64,000 nt of DNA from Chitinophaga jiangningensis (lineage in GTDB: Bacteria > Bacteroidota > Bacteroidia > Chitinophagales > Chitinophagaceae). The position numbers and the translations under genes were made by a program. Position 1 is the stretch's first letter. Every line of letters begins with the position of its first letter. The notes beneath the pieces are model-generated. The model was not told the DNA's origin. It saw nothing but the letters and a program-made list of their open reading frames with translations, and made no database searches. Below are positions 18,044-26,707 of the stretch, piece by piece. The stretch covers positions 186,001 through 250,000 of the forward strand of contig NZ_FRBL01000001.1 of assembly GCF_900142605.1 (NCBI RefSeq), read 5' to 3'.

Positions 18044-18066
18044 TTTATATCCAATTACATATAAAT
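18044..18066. promoter_or_regulatory. HipB operator-like repeat 3
   Basis: A 23-bp site with arms TTTATAT and ATATAAA, two substitutions relative to the site beside the hipB start and exactly 81 bp from it. It lies upstream of the presumed hip promoter. Confidence 0.65.
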
Positions 18067-18083
18067 CTATACCTAAAAGCAAA

Positions 18084-18105
18084 AAACCGCCTGTAAAGGC
18101 GGTTT
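18084..18105 (-). terminator. Terminator of galK
   Basis: An 8-bp perfect stem (AAACCGCC / GGCGGTTT) has a 6-nt loop and an A-run on its left, giving a T-run on the minus strand. It lies 22 bp after the galK stop. Confidence 0.88.
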
Positions 18106-18127
18106 ATGTCAGCTTGCATTATTGAAC

Positions 18128-19270
18128 TTATAAAACTGTTACTCCGTTTTCAATGGTGGTAACATAGATTTCAGGATCTTTATTGTACTGCTTATTATAC
18201 CTTGAACGTACAAACTCAGTATATTCCTCTACTTTATCAGCAGCGACCAGGTTAATGGTACAGCCGCCAAAGCCACCACCCATCACGCGTGCACCGGCTA
18301 CCTCCTCGCGTTCGCTCGCCAATGACACCAGAAAATCCAGTTCAGGGCAACTCACTTCATAGAGCTTGCTCAACCCCTCATGCGTTTCATACATCAGTTT
18401 TCCGAACTCGTTCAGCTTACCTTGCTGCAATAAACCGGTAGCTTCCTGCACGCGGGAAATTTCTTCGATGACATATACACAGCGATCGTAAACTTTTCCA
18501 GGTAACTCCTGCTTCACCTCTTCCAGCATTTGCAGGTTCGCATCGCGGAGCGATTTCACCTCCGGGTGATGTTGCTGAATTGCTTTCACACCAGCTTCGC
18601 ATTGCTGACGGCGTACATTATATTCCGAAGATGCCAGGGAATGATGTACCATAGAATTACACAACACCACCTTGTATCCCGGAAATTCAAATGGGAAGTA
18701 TTCGTAATTCAGACTGCGGCAATCCAGCCGCATTACCTGATCCTTTTTACCGTGCAGGTTCGCAAACTGGTCCATGATACCACACTTCACACCGGGGAAG
18801 GTATGTTCTGCCTTCTGCCCGATCAGCGCCATATCCATCCTGGAAAGTCCGAAGCCAAAGAGTTTATCCAGTGCCGCTACCAGGCCACCTTCTACCGCAG
18901 CTGAAGAGGATAAGCCGGCACCTACCGGGATATCACCTGCCAGCACACAATCAAAACCCTCTACTTTCAGTCCGCGTTCCTGCAGCATAGCCACCACTCC
19001 CATGATGTAGTTAATCCATCCTGGTGTTGGCACTACCGCATCCAGTGAGAAAGAAGCGGTTTCTCCGGTAAAATCGGCATGTACATTACATTGATTAGTG
19101 CCGTTTGGCGCTACAGCATATACAATTTTTTTATCGATGGCAGCGGGTAATACAAACCCGTCATTATAATCGGTATGTTCACCTATAAGATTTATTCGCC
19201 CTGGGGATACAACGATCAATGGTTCTTTTCCGAATAGTTTGACGAACTGCTCTTTTGTTTTTTGTATCAT
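18128..19270 (-). CDS. galK: Galactokinase
   Basis: 380 aa GHMP kinase that makes galactose-1-phosphate. Signatures are 'GRINLIGEHTDYNDGFVLPAAI' (25-46), the ATP loop 'GAGLSSSAAVE' and 'GARVMGGGFGGCTINLV' near the C-terminus. It lies downstream of an FHS sugar permease gene but a strong terminator separates them, so it is likely transcribed from its own promoter in 19271-19320. No galT or galE is in the window. Confidence 0.96.
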   Translation of the reverse strand: MIQKTKEQFVKLFGKEPLIVVSPGRINLIGEHTDYNDGFVLPAAIDKKIVYAVAPNGTNQCNVHADFTGETASFSLDAVVPTPGWINYIMGVVAMLQERGLKVEGFDCVLAGDIPVGAGLSSSAAVEGGLVAALDKLFGFGLSRMDMALIGQKAEHTFPGVKCGIMDQFANLHGKKDQVMRLDCRSLNYEYFPFEFPGYKVVLCNSMVHHSLASSEYNVRRQQCEAGVKAIQQHHPEVKSLRDANLQMLEEVKQELPGKVYDRCVYVIEEISRVQEATGLLQQGKLNEFGKLMYETHEGLSKLYEVSCPELDFLVSLASEREEVAGARVMGGGFGGCTINLVAADKVEEYTEFVRSRYNKQYNKDPEIYVTTIENGVTVL

Positions 19271-19320
19271 TCAGTACCTGTAATTAAACGTAAAATTTAC
19301 GCCTAAAAATACGCGAAAAA

Positions 19321-19370
19321 AATAAGGAACAAAGAAATTTTTCATGGGAAAAATCGCTTTGTTCCTTATT
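19321..19370 (-). terminator. Terminator of the 445-aa FHS permease gene
   Basis: A 14-bp perfect stem (AATAAGGAACAAAG / CTTTGTTCCTTATT) with a 22-nt loop lies 20 bp after the permease stop codon. Confidence 0.8.
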
Positions 19371-19389
19371 CGTGGTTATTTAATATGGC

Positions 19390-20727
19390 TTATGCCGTTA
19401 CTAGTTGTTTTTTACCAATTTTATGACCCGCCACTGCATAAAACAGAATATACAGGTAGCATGGCAGCATACAATACAGGAAAGCATGTCTGAAATCGAT
19501 GTTAGGGCTGTACAGGAAGCTGAACATTGACTCTTTGTTAAACATACCGCTGTAGACCTGTGGCAGCACGGCCCCCCCTACGATACCCATTACGAGCAGC
19601 GCAGAACCGGTTTTGGTAAATTTACCCAGGCCATCGATTGCCATCGGGAAAATTGCAGGCCACATCAGCGAGTTGGCCAAACCCAGCAAAGCAATGCAGG
19701 TTACGGCAGAGAACCCGGTTTTGGTATAAGCCAGCACCGTAAACACAATACCCAACGCCGCACAAATCAACAGTGATTTCTGCGCACTCAGGTATTTAGG
19801 AATGGTAATGATACCTATAATATAACCCGCCAGCATAGCCACCAGCGTGAAAGAGGTGAAGTATTTGGTCTGATCCAGGCTCATACCCATTGACTTACCA
19901 TAAGAGCCAATCACATCTCCCGCCATTACTTCCACACCCACATAAACGAAGATGCAAAGTACACCAAGCAGCAGGTGAGGAAACTGGAAAATGCTGGTTT
20001 TTCCAACGGTGGCCGCAGCAGTAGCCGCATCTTCCTCGTTGGTGTCAATCTCAGGGAGACTGCTCTTCTTCAGCAATACCGCCAGAATCAGCAGTACAAT
20101 TGCGATGACAGTGTAAGGTCCGATTACGCGGGAAGCAAGATTATCCAGCAAACCGGCTTTCACCACAGGATCAGTGGCTGCAGCAATTTTACCTTTCAAC
20201 TCCTCCGCACCGCTCAGCAGGATCACCCCCAGGATGATCGGTGCCAGCGCACCTGCTACCTTGTTACAGATCCCCATGATACTGATACGCTTAGCAGCAC
20301 TCTCCTTTGGCCCAATGATACTGGCATAAGGATTCACCGCCGTTTGCAGCAGGGATAAACCACCACCCTGGATAAACAGGCCGGTCAGGAACATCGGATA
20401 ACTCCGGGCATTGGCCGCAGGAATAAATACCAGAGAACCAAGAGCAATAATGCCAAGACCAATGGACATCCCATTTTTAAATCCTGTTTTCTCCAATATA
20501 TAAGAAGATGGAATAGAAAGAAACAGGTAGGCAAGGTAAAAGGCAAACGTCACCAGCAGGGACTGGGAAACATTCAGTTCGCATACAATTTCAAAAAACT
20601 GGATCAGTGCCCCGTTTAACCAGGTCACGAAGCCAAATACAAAGAACAGCATGGAGATAATCGCCATTGCCTGTCCATACCCGACTTTTTTAGCAGGTAC
20701 TTCCATTGTTACTGTTTGGTTCGACAT
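19390..20727 (-). CDS. FHS-family MFS sugar permease (fucose/glucose/galactose type)
   Basis: 445 aa with about 12 membrane helices. Family marks are 'FFVFGFVTWLNGALIQFF' in the first helix, 'QTAVNPYASIIGPKESAAKRISIMGICNKVAG' between helices 4 and 5 and 'MWPAIFPMAIDGLGKFTKTGSALLVMGIVGGAVLP' near the end. It imports a monosaccharide with protons. The neighbours galK, ROK kinase and glycosidases suggest hexoses released from glycans; the sugar cannot be read from the sequence. Divergent from the second FHS permease gene with a 183-bp shared upstream region. Confidence 0.9.
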   Translation of the reverse strand: MSNQTVTMEVPAKKVGYGQAMAIISMLFFVFGFVTWLNGALIQFFEIVCELNVSQSLLVTFAFYLAYLFLSIPSSYILEKTGFKNGMSIGLGIIALGSLVFIPAANARSYPMFLTGLFIQGGGLSLLQTAVNPYASIIGPKESAAKRISIMGICNKVAGALAPIILGVILLSGAEELKGKIAAATDPVVKAGLLDNLASRVIGPYTVIAIVLLILAVLLKKSSLPEIDTNEEDAATAAATVGKTSIFQFPHLLLGVLCIFVYVGVEVMAGDVIGSYGKSMGMSLDQTKYFTSFTLVAMLAGYIIGIITIPKYLSAQKSLLICAALGIVFTVLAYTKTGFSAVTCIALLGLANSLMWPAIFPMAIDGLGKFTKTGSALLVMGIVGGAVLPQVYSGMFNKESMFSFLYSPNIDFRHAFLYCMLPCYLYILFYAVAGHKIGKKQLVTA

Positions 20728-20910
20728 AAGCTGAGTAGATTGTTTTAAGTATTTGCGAACATAAGAAACAGTTTCTATATTTCATAAATATCTTAGCTAA
20801 AACGTTTTACCGCCTATAAAAAATACAGGTGTTTATCGGGTTTTTTAGAAAATGATAAAAAATAATTTATACATTTATCGGGCAAAAATTCACTGTAACT
20901 TAACACGTTT

Positions 20911-22830
20911 ATGGCTCAGCAACAACGGCAAAACGCGCAAAGTACTCATCCTTCTTTCTTTGTGCTAATTTTAGTGTTCTTTTTTTGGGGCTTTCTAGCG
21001 GCATCCAACAGTATATTTATCCCGTTCTGCAAAACTCACTTTAACCTTACCCAGCTTGAATCTCAGCTGATTGATTTTGCTTTCTACAGTGCCTACTTTA
21101 TTGGGTCCCTGATCCTCTATCTGGCATCGGCAGCAAGAAAGGTAGATATCCTCAACAAGATAGGATATAAAAAGGGTATTATTTACGGTTTATTAATTTC
21201 TGTGCTGGGATCGGCCATTATGATCCCTTGTGTCAACAAAGAGAAAATCGTTCCCATTGCGGAAACCGCAGCTGATATCAGCAGTTTCCAGGTAGGTCAG
21301 CAACTGCAGACTTCCGACCGCGAAGTAAAAATTCGTCGCGAAAAAGAAGCGGATACTTACACATTATTAGTATCCAAAAATGAAGCAGGCGCCAAATACG
21401 CCTCCAGCAACAATCTGCAGGCAGCTGTAGGTGGCAGCTTCACTGAATCTGCTACAGCATATACCAGCACGTTTACAAAAGATAAACTGCAAAATGTATT
21501 GTCTGTTTTAGGTACCGACTTCAATCAAACCGTTACCTTCGGCTACTTTGCGCTGATCCTGATGGCCCTCTTTATTGTGGCGCTCGGCTTCTCCCTGCAG
21601 CAAACAGCCGCCAATCCATTCGCCATCATACTCGGTGACCCTGCAAAAGGAGCACACCGCTTAAACCTGGCAGGAGGTATCAACTCCTTCGGTACTACCA
21701 TCGGCCCTATCATCGTGAGCATGCTGCTCTTCGGCGGTGTTTCCGGTGGTGGCGCAGCCGCAGAAACAGATATCAGCAAAATCAACACGCTCTATTTCCT
21801 CCTGATCGGACTGTTCCTCGTAGCTGCTGCCATCTTCGCATTTGTGAAAATGCCAGATAACCAGACTGCTGATGAAGCTTTCGAATCTTCTCCTAAAGCC
21901 ACCCGCGCTATTCTCGGCATCACCGCGATGTTCGTGCTGATCCTCGCAGGGCTGGCCCTCAAAATGGAATTGCCTTTCTTTACCGTTGGTATCGTAGGCA
22001 TCATCGGCATCCTCCTGGTTGCTCAATCTTCTTCCAGTAAAAATCCGGAAGGCTGGGGCGCCATGCGTTATCCACAGCTCATCCTGGGTATGCTGGCCAT
22101 CTTCATTTATGTAGGTGTGGAAGTAACCATCGCCAGCAATCTCGGCGGACTCCTCACTCATCCAGGCTTCCTTACGCCTAATGGACTGAAGGAATCTGAA
22201 CTGGACCCTTATGTATCTCTTTTCTGGGGTTCTATGATGATTGGCCGCTGGACTGGTGCCATCAGCGTATTTAACGTCTCCAAAAATACCCGCAAAATCC
22301 TTTGTGTAATTGTTCCTTTTGTGGCTTACGCAATCGTTCTCGGCGCCAATGTGATTAAAGGTAACGATGTATCCGTGCTCTATCCTTACGTGATCTGCAT
22401 TGCTATCCAGATCGTGGGCTTCTTCATGGGTCAGGATAAACCGGCTAAAACACTGATGATCTTCGGTCTCCTCGGCGTACTCTCCGTATTGATCGGCTTA
22501 TTCACCACTGGTGCGCTGGCTACTTTTGCATTCCTTAGCGGCGGTTTGTTCTGCTCTGTAATGTGGCCTAACATCTTCGCACTGGCAATTGCCGGTCTGG
22601 GTAAATACACCGGTCAGGGCTCTGCATTCCTCGTAATGATGATCCTCGGCGGTTCTCTGGTACCACCTTTACAGGGAGGTCTGGCGGATATTCCTGCAAT
22701 CGGAATTCACCACTCCTACCTCATCCCGGGATTATGCTTCGCATACCTGGCCTTCTTCGCATTCAAAGTTAAAAACATATTAAAATCTCAAGGAATTGAT
22801 TATGAGTCAGCAATTAGCGGTGGGCATTGA
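20911..22830 (+). CDS. Enlarged FHS-family MFS sugar permease
   Basis: 639 aa, about 195 longer than its 445-aa neighbour. The core is the same ('FFFWGFLAASNSIFIPF', 'LQQTAANPFAIILGDPAKGAHRLNLAGGINSFG', 'MWPNIFALAIAGLGKYTGQGSAFLVMMILGGSLVP'). A polar insert of roughly 90 residues (about 112-203) interrupts the loop after the third helix, and two extra hydrophobic segments (about 330-373) lie between the two halves. The ROK kinase gene starts before its stop codon, so transport and phosphorylation are coupled. Confidence 0.87.
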   Translation: MAQQQRQNAQSTHPSFFVLILVFFFWGFLAASNSIFIPFCKTHFNLTQLESQLIDFAFYSAYFIGSLILYLASAARKVDILNKIGYKKGIIYGLLISVLGSAIMIPCVNKEKIVPIAETAADISSFQVGQQLQTSDREVKIRREKEADTYTLLVSKNEAGAKYASSNNLQAAVGGSFTESATAYTSTFTKDKLQNVLSVLGTDFNQTVTFGYFALILMALFIVALGFSLQQTAANPFAIILGDPAKGAHRLNLAGGINSFGTTIGPIIVSMLLFGGVSGGGAAAETDISKINTLYFLLIGLFLVAAAIFAFVKMPDNQTADEAFESSPKATRAILGITAMFVLILAGLALKMELPFFTVGIVGIIGILLVAQSSSSKNPEGWGAMRYPQLILGMLAIFIYVGVEVTIASNLGGLLTHPGFLTPNGLKESELDPYVSLFWGSMMIGRWTGAISVFNVSKNTRKILCVIVPFVAYAIVLGANVIKGNDVSVLYPYVICIAIQIVGFFMGQDKPAKTLMIFGLLGVLSVLIGLFTTGALATFAFLSGGLFCSVMWPNIFALAIAGLGKYTGQGSAFLVMMILGGSLVPPLQGGLADIPAIGIHHSYLIPGLCFAYLAFFAFKVKNILKSQGIDYESAISGGH

Positions 22831-23767
22831 TATTGGGGGAACTAACACAGTTTTTGGCATCGTAGATCGCAGAGGTAATATTTTGAGTGATGGCAAGATG
22901 TCAACCAAAAGCCATGATAATGTAGAGGATTTCTTAACGGAACTCCACGGTCACCTCAGCAAACTCATTGAGCAGGCTGGCGGAACTGAAAATATAAGAG
23001 GTATAGGTGTTGGCGCTCCAAACGGCAACTTCTACACCGGCAACATCGAATATGCGCCAAATCTTTCCTGGCGTGGTATCGTACCACTGGCAAATCTGCT
23101 GGAACAGCGCTTCGGCCTGCCCACTGTACTCACCAACGATGCCAACGCGGCAGCCATCGGTGAAATGACCTATGGCGCTGCCCGCGGCATGAAAGATTTC
23201 ATCATGATCACGCTCGGCACCGGCGTAGGCAGCGGCATCGTTGCCAATGGCCAGCTGATCTACGGTCACGATGGCTTCGCCGGCGAACTCGGTCACTGCA
23301 TCGTACAACCTGGCGGCCGCCTTCACCCGGGCACCGGCATGCGCGGCTCCCTGGAATCCTATGCATCCGCCACCGGCGTTTGCAATACAGCCAAGGAGTT
23401 CCTTACCAACCGCCCGGAAGTAGAGAGCGTGCTGCGTCAGTACGCACTGGAGGATATCACCTCCAAAATGATCTACGAAGCAGCAATGAAAAATGATGCG
23501 CTGGCAAAAGAAGTATACGAATACACCGGTCAAATCCTCGGGGAAGCACTGGCCAACTTCGTGATGTTCTCCAGCCCTGAAGCCATCATCCTCTTCGGTG
23601 GACTCACCAAAGCCGGCGATATGCTCATGAAACCTGTACGCATCCACATGGAAAATAATGTGCTGCCGATATTCCAGAATAAGGTTAAATTGCTGTTCTC
23701 GGAGTTAAAGGAAAGTGATGCCGCCATACTGGGTGCAAGTGCCCTGGCTTGGGAAATGAAAGATTAA
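22802..23767 (+). CDS. ROK-family sugar kinase
   Basis: About 321 aa from the ATG at 22802, overlapping the permease gene by 29 bp. 'GIDIGGTNTVFGIVDRRG' is the N-terminal phosphate loop, 'LTNDANAAAIGE' carries the catalytic aspartate and 'GFAGELGHCIVQPGG' the sugar-contacting Glu-x-x-His. The usual ROK zinc motif CxCGxxGC is replaced by 'LHPGTGMRGSLESY', with no cysteine. Glucokinase or N-acetylglucosamine kinase are both possible; the GlcNAc-related neighbours favour a hexosamine role. Confidence 0.88.
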   Translation: MSQQLAVGIDIGGTNTVFGIVDRRGNILSDGKMSTKSHDNVEDFLTELHGHLSKLIEQAGGTENIRGIGVGAPNGNFYTGNIEYAPNLSWRGIVPLANLLEQRFGLPTVLTNDANAAAIGEMTYGAARGMKDFIMITLGTGVGSGIVANGQLIYGHDGFAGELGHCIVQPGGRLHPGTGMRGSLESYASATGVCNTAKEFLTNRPEVESVLRQYALEDITSKMIYEAAMKNDALAKEVYEYTGQILGEALANFVMFSSPEAIILFGGLTKAGDMLMKPVRIHMENNVLPIFQNKVKLLFSELKESDAAILGASALAWEMKD

Positions 23768-23777
23768 ACATCTCATA

Positions 23778-24830
23778 ATGAAAGATAGAAGAAGTTTTCT
23801 GAAAACAGCGGCCCTGGGCGCCGCTGTTTTCTCTTTGGACAGCATTGCCTCCGCAGCAGATGCACAGGCAAAAAAAGGTGGAGTAACCGGTAAACCTATC
23901 GTTGTTTCTACCTGGGATTTTGGTCGTGCCGCCAACAGCGCCGCATGGGAAATACTGAAAAAAGGTGGTCGCGCCCTCGACGCCGTAGAAGCAGGTGTAC
24001 GCGTGCCCGAAGCAGATCCTAACAACCATACCGTAGGCTACTCCGGCTATCCCGACAGAGACGGCCGCGTAACCCTCGACGCCTGCATCATGGACGAATT
24101 CGGCAACGCCGGCTCGGTATGTGCACTCGAACACGTTACCCACGCCATCTCCGTGGCTCGTAAAGTGATGGAAAAAACGCCACACGTGATGCTCGCCGGT
24201 GACGGTGCCCTGCAATTCGCCCTGGCAAACGGTTTCGAGAAAGAAAACCTGCTCACACCGGAAGCTGAAAAAGCATGGCAGGAATGGCTGAAAAAATCCG
24301 AATATAAACCGGTGATCAACATCGAAAATAAATCGTACGACAGCAAAGGAGCCACTGCATTCAATCCGCTCATGCTGCCAGGCAACCAATATAACCACGA
24401 TACCATCGGTATGGTAGCCATGGACGCCAACGGAAACCTCTCCGGCGCCTGCACTACCAGCGGTATGGCATTTAAACTGCATGGCCGCGTAGGCGACTCC
24501 CCCATCATCGGAGCGGGACTGTATGTGGACAACGAAATCGGCGCTGCTACCAGCACAGGCGTAGGTGAAGAGGTGATCAAAATCGTAGGTTCCCACCTCG
24601 TGGTAGAACTGATGCGACAGGGATATCCGCCTGAAGCTGCCTGCAAAGAAGCAGTAACCCGCATCGTTAAACGCAGCCCTTCCAAAGCAAAAGAAATTCA
24701 GGTAGGATTTCTCGCACTCAATAAAAAAGGACAGGTAGGCGCTTACTGCCTGCAGCCAGGCTTTAGCTACGCCGTGCTGTCCAATGAACAGAACAATGTG
24801 CTGATCAACGGCAAATCGCATTTTAAATAA
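23778..24830 (+). CDS. Glycosylasparaginase (N4-(beta-N-acetylglucosaminyl)-L-asparaginase)
   Basis: 350 aa with an 'RRSFLK' leader for export. It is an Ntn hydrolase that splits the GlcNAc-Asn bond left after N-glycoprotein breakdown. The autocleavage site is 'NHDTIGM' with nucleophile Thr209, which becomes the N-terminus of the beta chain; 'GRVGDSPIIGAGLYVDNEIGAATSTGVGE' forms the substrate site. The gene starts 10 bp after the ROK kinase gene, so both are likely co-transcribed. Its product GlcNAc fits the nearby NagB. Confidence 0.94.
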   Translation: MKDRRSFLKTAALGAAVFSLDSIASAADAQAKKGGVTGKPIVVSTWDFGRAANSAAWEILKKGGRALDAVEAGVRVPEADPNNHTVGYSGYPDRDGRVTLDACIMDEFGNAGSVCALEHVTHAISVARKVMEKTPHVMLAGDGALQFALANGFEKENLLTPEAEKAWQEWLKKSEYKPVINIENKSYDSKGATAFNPLMLPGNQYNHDTIGMVAMDANGNLSGACTTSGMAFKLHGRVGDSPIIGAGLYVDNEIGAATSTGVGEEVIKIVGSHLVVELMRQGYPPEAACKEAVTRIVKRSPSKAKEIQVGFLALNKKGQVGAYCLQPGFSYAVLSNEQNNVLINGKSHFK

Positions 24831-24834
24831 TTTT

Positions 24835-24909
24835 TCCGGCGCTTTCACCCGCCGCAGGCGGGTGAAAGCGCCGGAGTTATGGAGGGCCGGAGGCCCTCCA
24901 TAACTCCGG
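24835..24909. repeat. Double-hairpin element 1
   Basis: Two perfect hairpins share a hinge. The first pairs 24835-24853 with 24857-24875 around GCA; the second pairs 24871-24888 with 24892-24909 around GGA. CCGGA (24871-24875) belongs to both, and TCCGG recurs at both outer ends. Apices are GCC-NNN-GGC. It begins 4 bp after the glycosylasparaginase stop. It could terminate or protect the mRNA; no T-run follows, which argues against a standard terminator. Confidence 0.85.
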
Positions 24910-24985
24910 AAACCAACAAAACACAATCCTTAGCTGCTTACCTGCTCTGCTGCTTCGCGAGAAAAAAAGACAAAATACATACACC

Positions 24986-25747
24986 ATGCTCACCCTTGAA
25001 ATCTGCGCCGGCTCCGTCACCTCCTGCATCGCAGCCGAAAAAGGCGGCGCCTCCCGTATTGAACTCTGTGACAACCTCCTGGAAGGTGGCACCACCCCCA
25101 GCTATGGCACCATCGCCCTGGCACGCGAAAAAGTAAAAATTGATCTCTACCCTATCATCCGCCCACGTGGTGGCGACTTTCTATACTCCGATATCGAATT
25201 CGACACCATGAAACAGGATGTGATATTGTGCAAACAACTGGGCTGTAACGGAGTAGTAATCGGCATCCTCACCGCTGACGGTAAAGTGGATAAAACACGC
25301 TGTAAAGAGCTGGTGGATCTCGCATGGCCCATGGGCGTTACCTTTCACCGCGCTTTCGATATGACCGATAACCCTTTTGAAGCTTTGGAAGATATCATCT
25401 CCATCGGCTGCGAAAGAATTCTCACCTCCGGTTGCCGCAACACCGCCATGGAAGGCGCTGAACTGCTGAAAGAGCTGGTGGAAAGAGCGGACGACAGGAT
25501 AGCTATCATGGCTGGTTCCGGCGTGCGCAGCACTAATATCGACACCCTGGTGAAAACCACCGGCGTAACGGAGTTTCACACCTCCGCAAAAGCCTATACC
25601 GAAAGCAAAATGATATACCGCAACCCTAATGTGAGTATGGGTGGTATCCCGGGCGTACCGGAATACGGCATCTCCGAATCCCAGGAAAGTGAAGTGCGAT
25701 TAATACGTGAAATAGCTGAAAAAGCATTGGCTACATCCGGCCAATAA
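24986..25747 (+). CDS. cutC: CutC family protein
   Basis: 253 aa TIM-barrel protein. 'LEICAGSVTSCIAAEKGGASRIELCDNLLEGGTTPSYG' at the N-terminus and 'TFHRAFDM' and 'ILTSGC' segments are family signatures. CutC was named for copper homeostasis, but its reaction is not settled. Here it sits among glycan genes, 155 bp after glycosylasparaginase (the gap holds a double hairpin) and 68 bp before a phosphodiesterase. Co-occurrence with hexosamine genes suggests a carbohydrate-related role; this is inference. Confidence 0.9.
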   Translation: MLTLEICAGSVTSCIAAEKGGASRIELCDNLLEGGTTPSYGTIALAREKVKIDLYPIIRPRGGDFLYSDIEFDTMKQDVILCKQLGCNGVVIGILTADGKVDKTRCKELVDLAWPMGVTFHRAFDMTDNPFEALEDIISIGCERILTSGCRNTAMEGAELLKELVERADDRIAIMAGSGVRSTNIDTLVKTTGVTEFHTSAKAYTESKMIYRNPNVSMGGIPGVPEYGISESQESEVRLIREIAEKALATSGQ

Positions 25748-25815
25748 TCCTATTTTAGCCGCTTGCCAAAACAACAGGCGGAATCTGTCTGCTCTGTAAT
25801 TGAAACGTGAACAAT

Positions 25816-26700
25816 ATGAAAAAACTTATTCTCGCAGCGGCATTGCTGCTCGGCGGTACCTACGCCCACGCACAGGTAAAAGACGTGAAACACGTGATCC
25901 TGATAGGAATGGACGGCTTCGGCGCCTATTCCTTCCCTAAAGTCGAAAATCCCGTAATGAAACAAATGATGCAGGACGGCGCCTGGACGCTCGAAGCCAG
26001 AAGCGTGCTCCCATCTTCCAGCGCTGTTAACTGGGCATCCATGGTAATGGGTGCCGGCCCTGAACTGCATGGTTATACGGAGTGGGACAGCAAAGTACCC
26101 GAGCTCCCATCCCGCGTGCTGGATCAATACGGTATGTTTCCTTCCATCTATACCCTCCTGCGCGAGCAAAAGCCTACAGCTGAAATCGGCGTGATCTACA
26201 GCTGGCAGGGTATCGGCTACCTTTTCCCTAAACAAGCCGTTAACCACAGCGTTGCCACCCACGATAACGATTCCCTTGCAACCGCCGAAGCAATTACCTA
26301 TCTTAAAGCAAAGAAACCGGATTTCCTGTTCATCCACTTCGATGAGCCGGATGGCGTAGGCCATAACATTGGTCACCATACACCTGAATACTATACACAG
26401 GTGAAAAAGAATGATGAGCTGCTGGGCAAAATATTCCAGGGGATAAAAGATGCCGGCATGTGGGAAAACTCCATCATCATCCTCACTGCCGACCATGGAG
26501 GCATCAAGAAAGGCCATGGTGGCAAATCCATGGATGAAATGCAAATTCCATGGATCATCCAGGGCCCGGGTGTTAAAAAGAATACCCAGGTTAAAAACAG
26601 TGTGATGACCTACGATACCGCTGCTACCATAGCATGGATCTTTGGTTTGAAAACACCGCAGGTATGGATTGGTCGTCCCGTTACGGAAGCATTTAAATAA
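25816..26700 (+). CDS. Secreted alkaline-phosphatase-superfamily phosphodiesterase
   Basis: About 294 aa from the ATG at 25816 (a GTG three codons upstream is less likely) with signal peptide MKKLILAAALLLGGTYAHAQ. Superfamily metal motifs are visible: 'IGMDGFGAYS' (first Asp), 'LPSSSAVNWASMVMG' (nucleophile region), 'DEPDGVGH' (Asp and His ligands) and 'LTADHGGI'. It would hydrolyse a phosphate mono- or diester outside the cytoplasm, for example nucleotide sugars or phosphorylated glycans. It is followed after 7 bp by the EEP hydrolase gene. Confidence 0.85.
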   Translation: MKKLILAAALLLGGTYAHAQVKDVKHVILIGMDGFGAYSFPKVENPVMKQMMQDGAWTLEARSVLPSSSAVNWASMVMGAGPELHGYTEWDSKVPELPSRVLDQYGMFPSIYTLLREQKPTAEIGVIYSWQGIGYLFPKQAVNHSVATHDNDSLATAEAITYLKAKKPDFLFIHFDEPDGVGHNIGHHTPEYYTQVKKNDELLGKIFQGIKDAGMWENSIIILTADHGGIKKGHGGKSMDEMQIPWIIQGPGVKKNTQVKNSVMTYDTAATIAWIFGLKTPQVWIGRPVTEAFK

Positions 26701-26707
26701 GCCAGCA

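Noticed and set aside
16460..18066. Classical two-gene HipBA module
   Set aside because: The kinase lacks the N-subdomain, which is a separate gene; the three-gene arrangement fits HipBST.
23685..24926. 413-codon minus-strand open frame opposite glycosylasparaginase
   Set aside because: It is a mirror of a well-supported gene; its translation has skewed Phe/His/Cys content and no motif.
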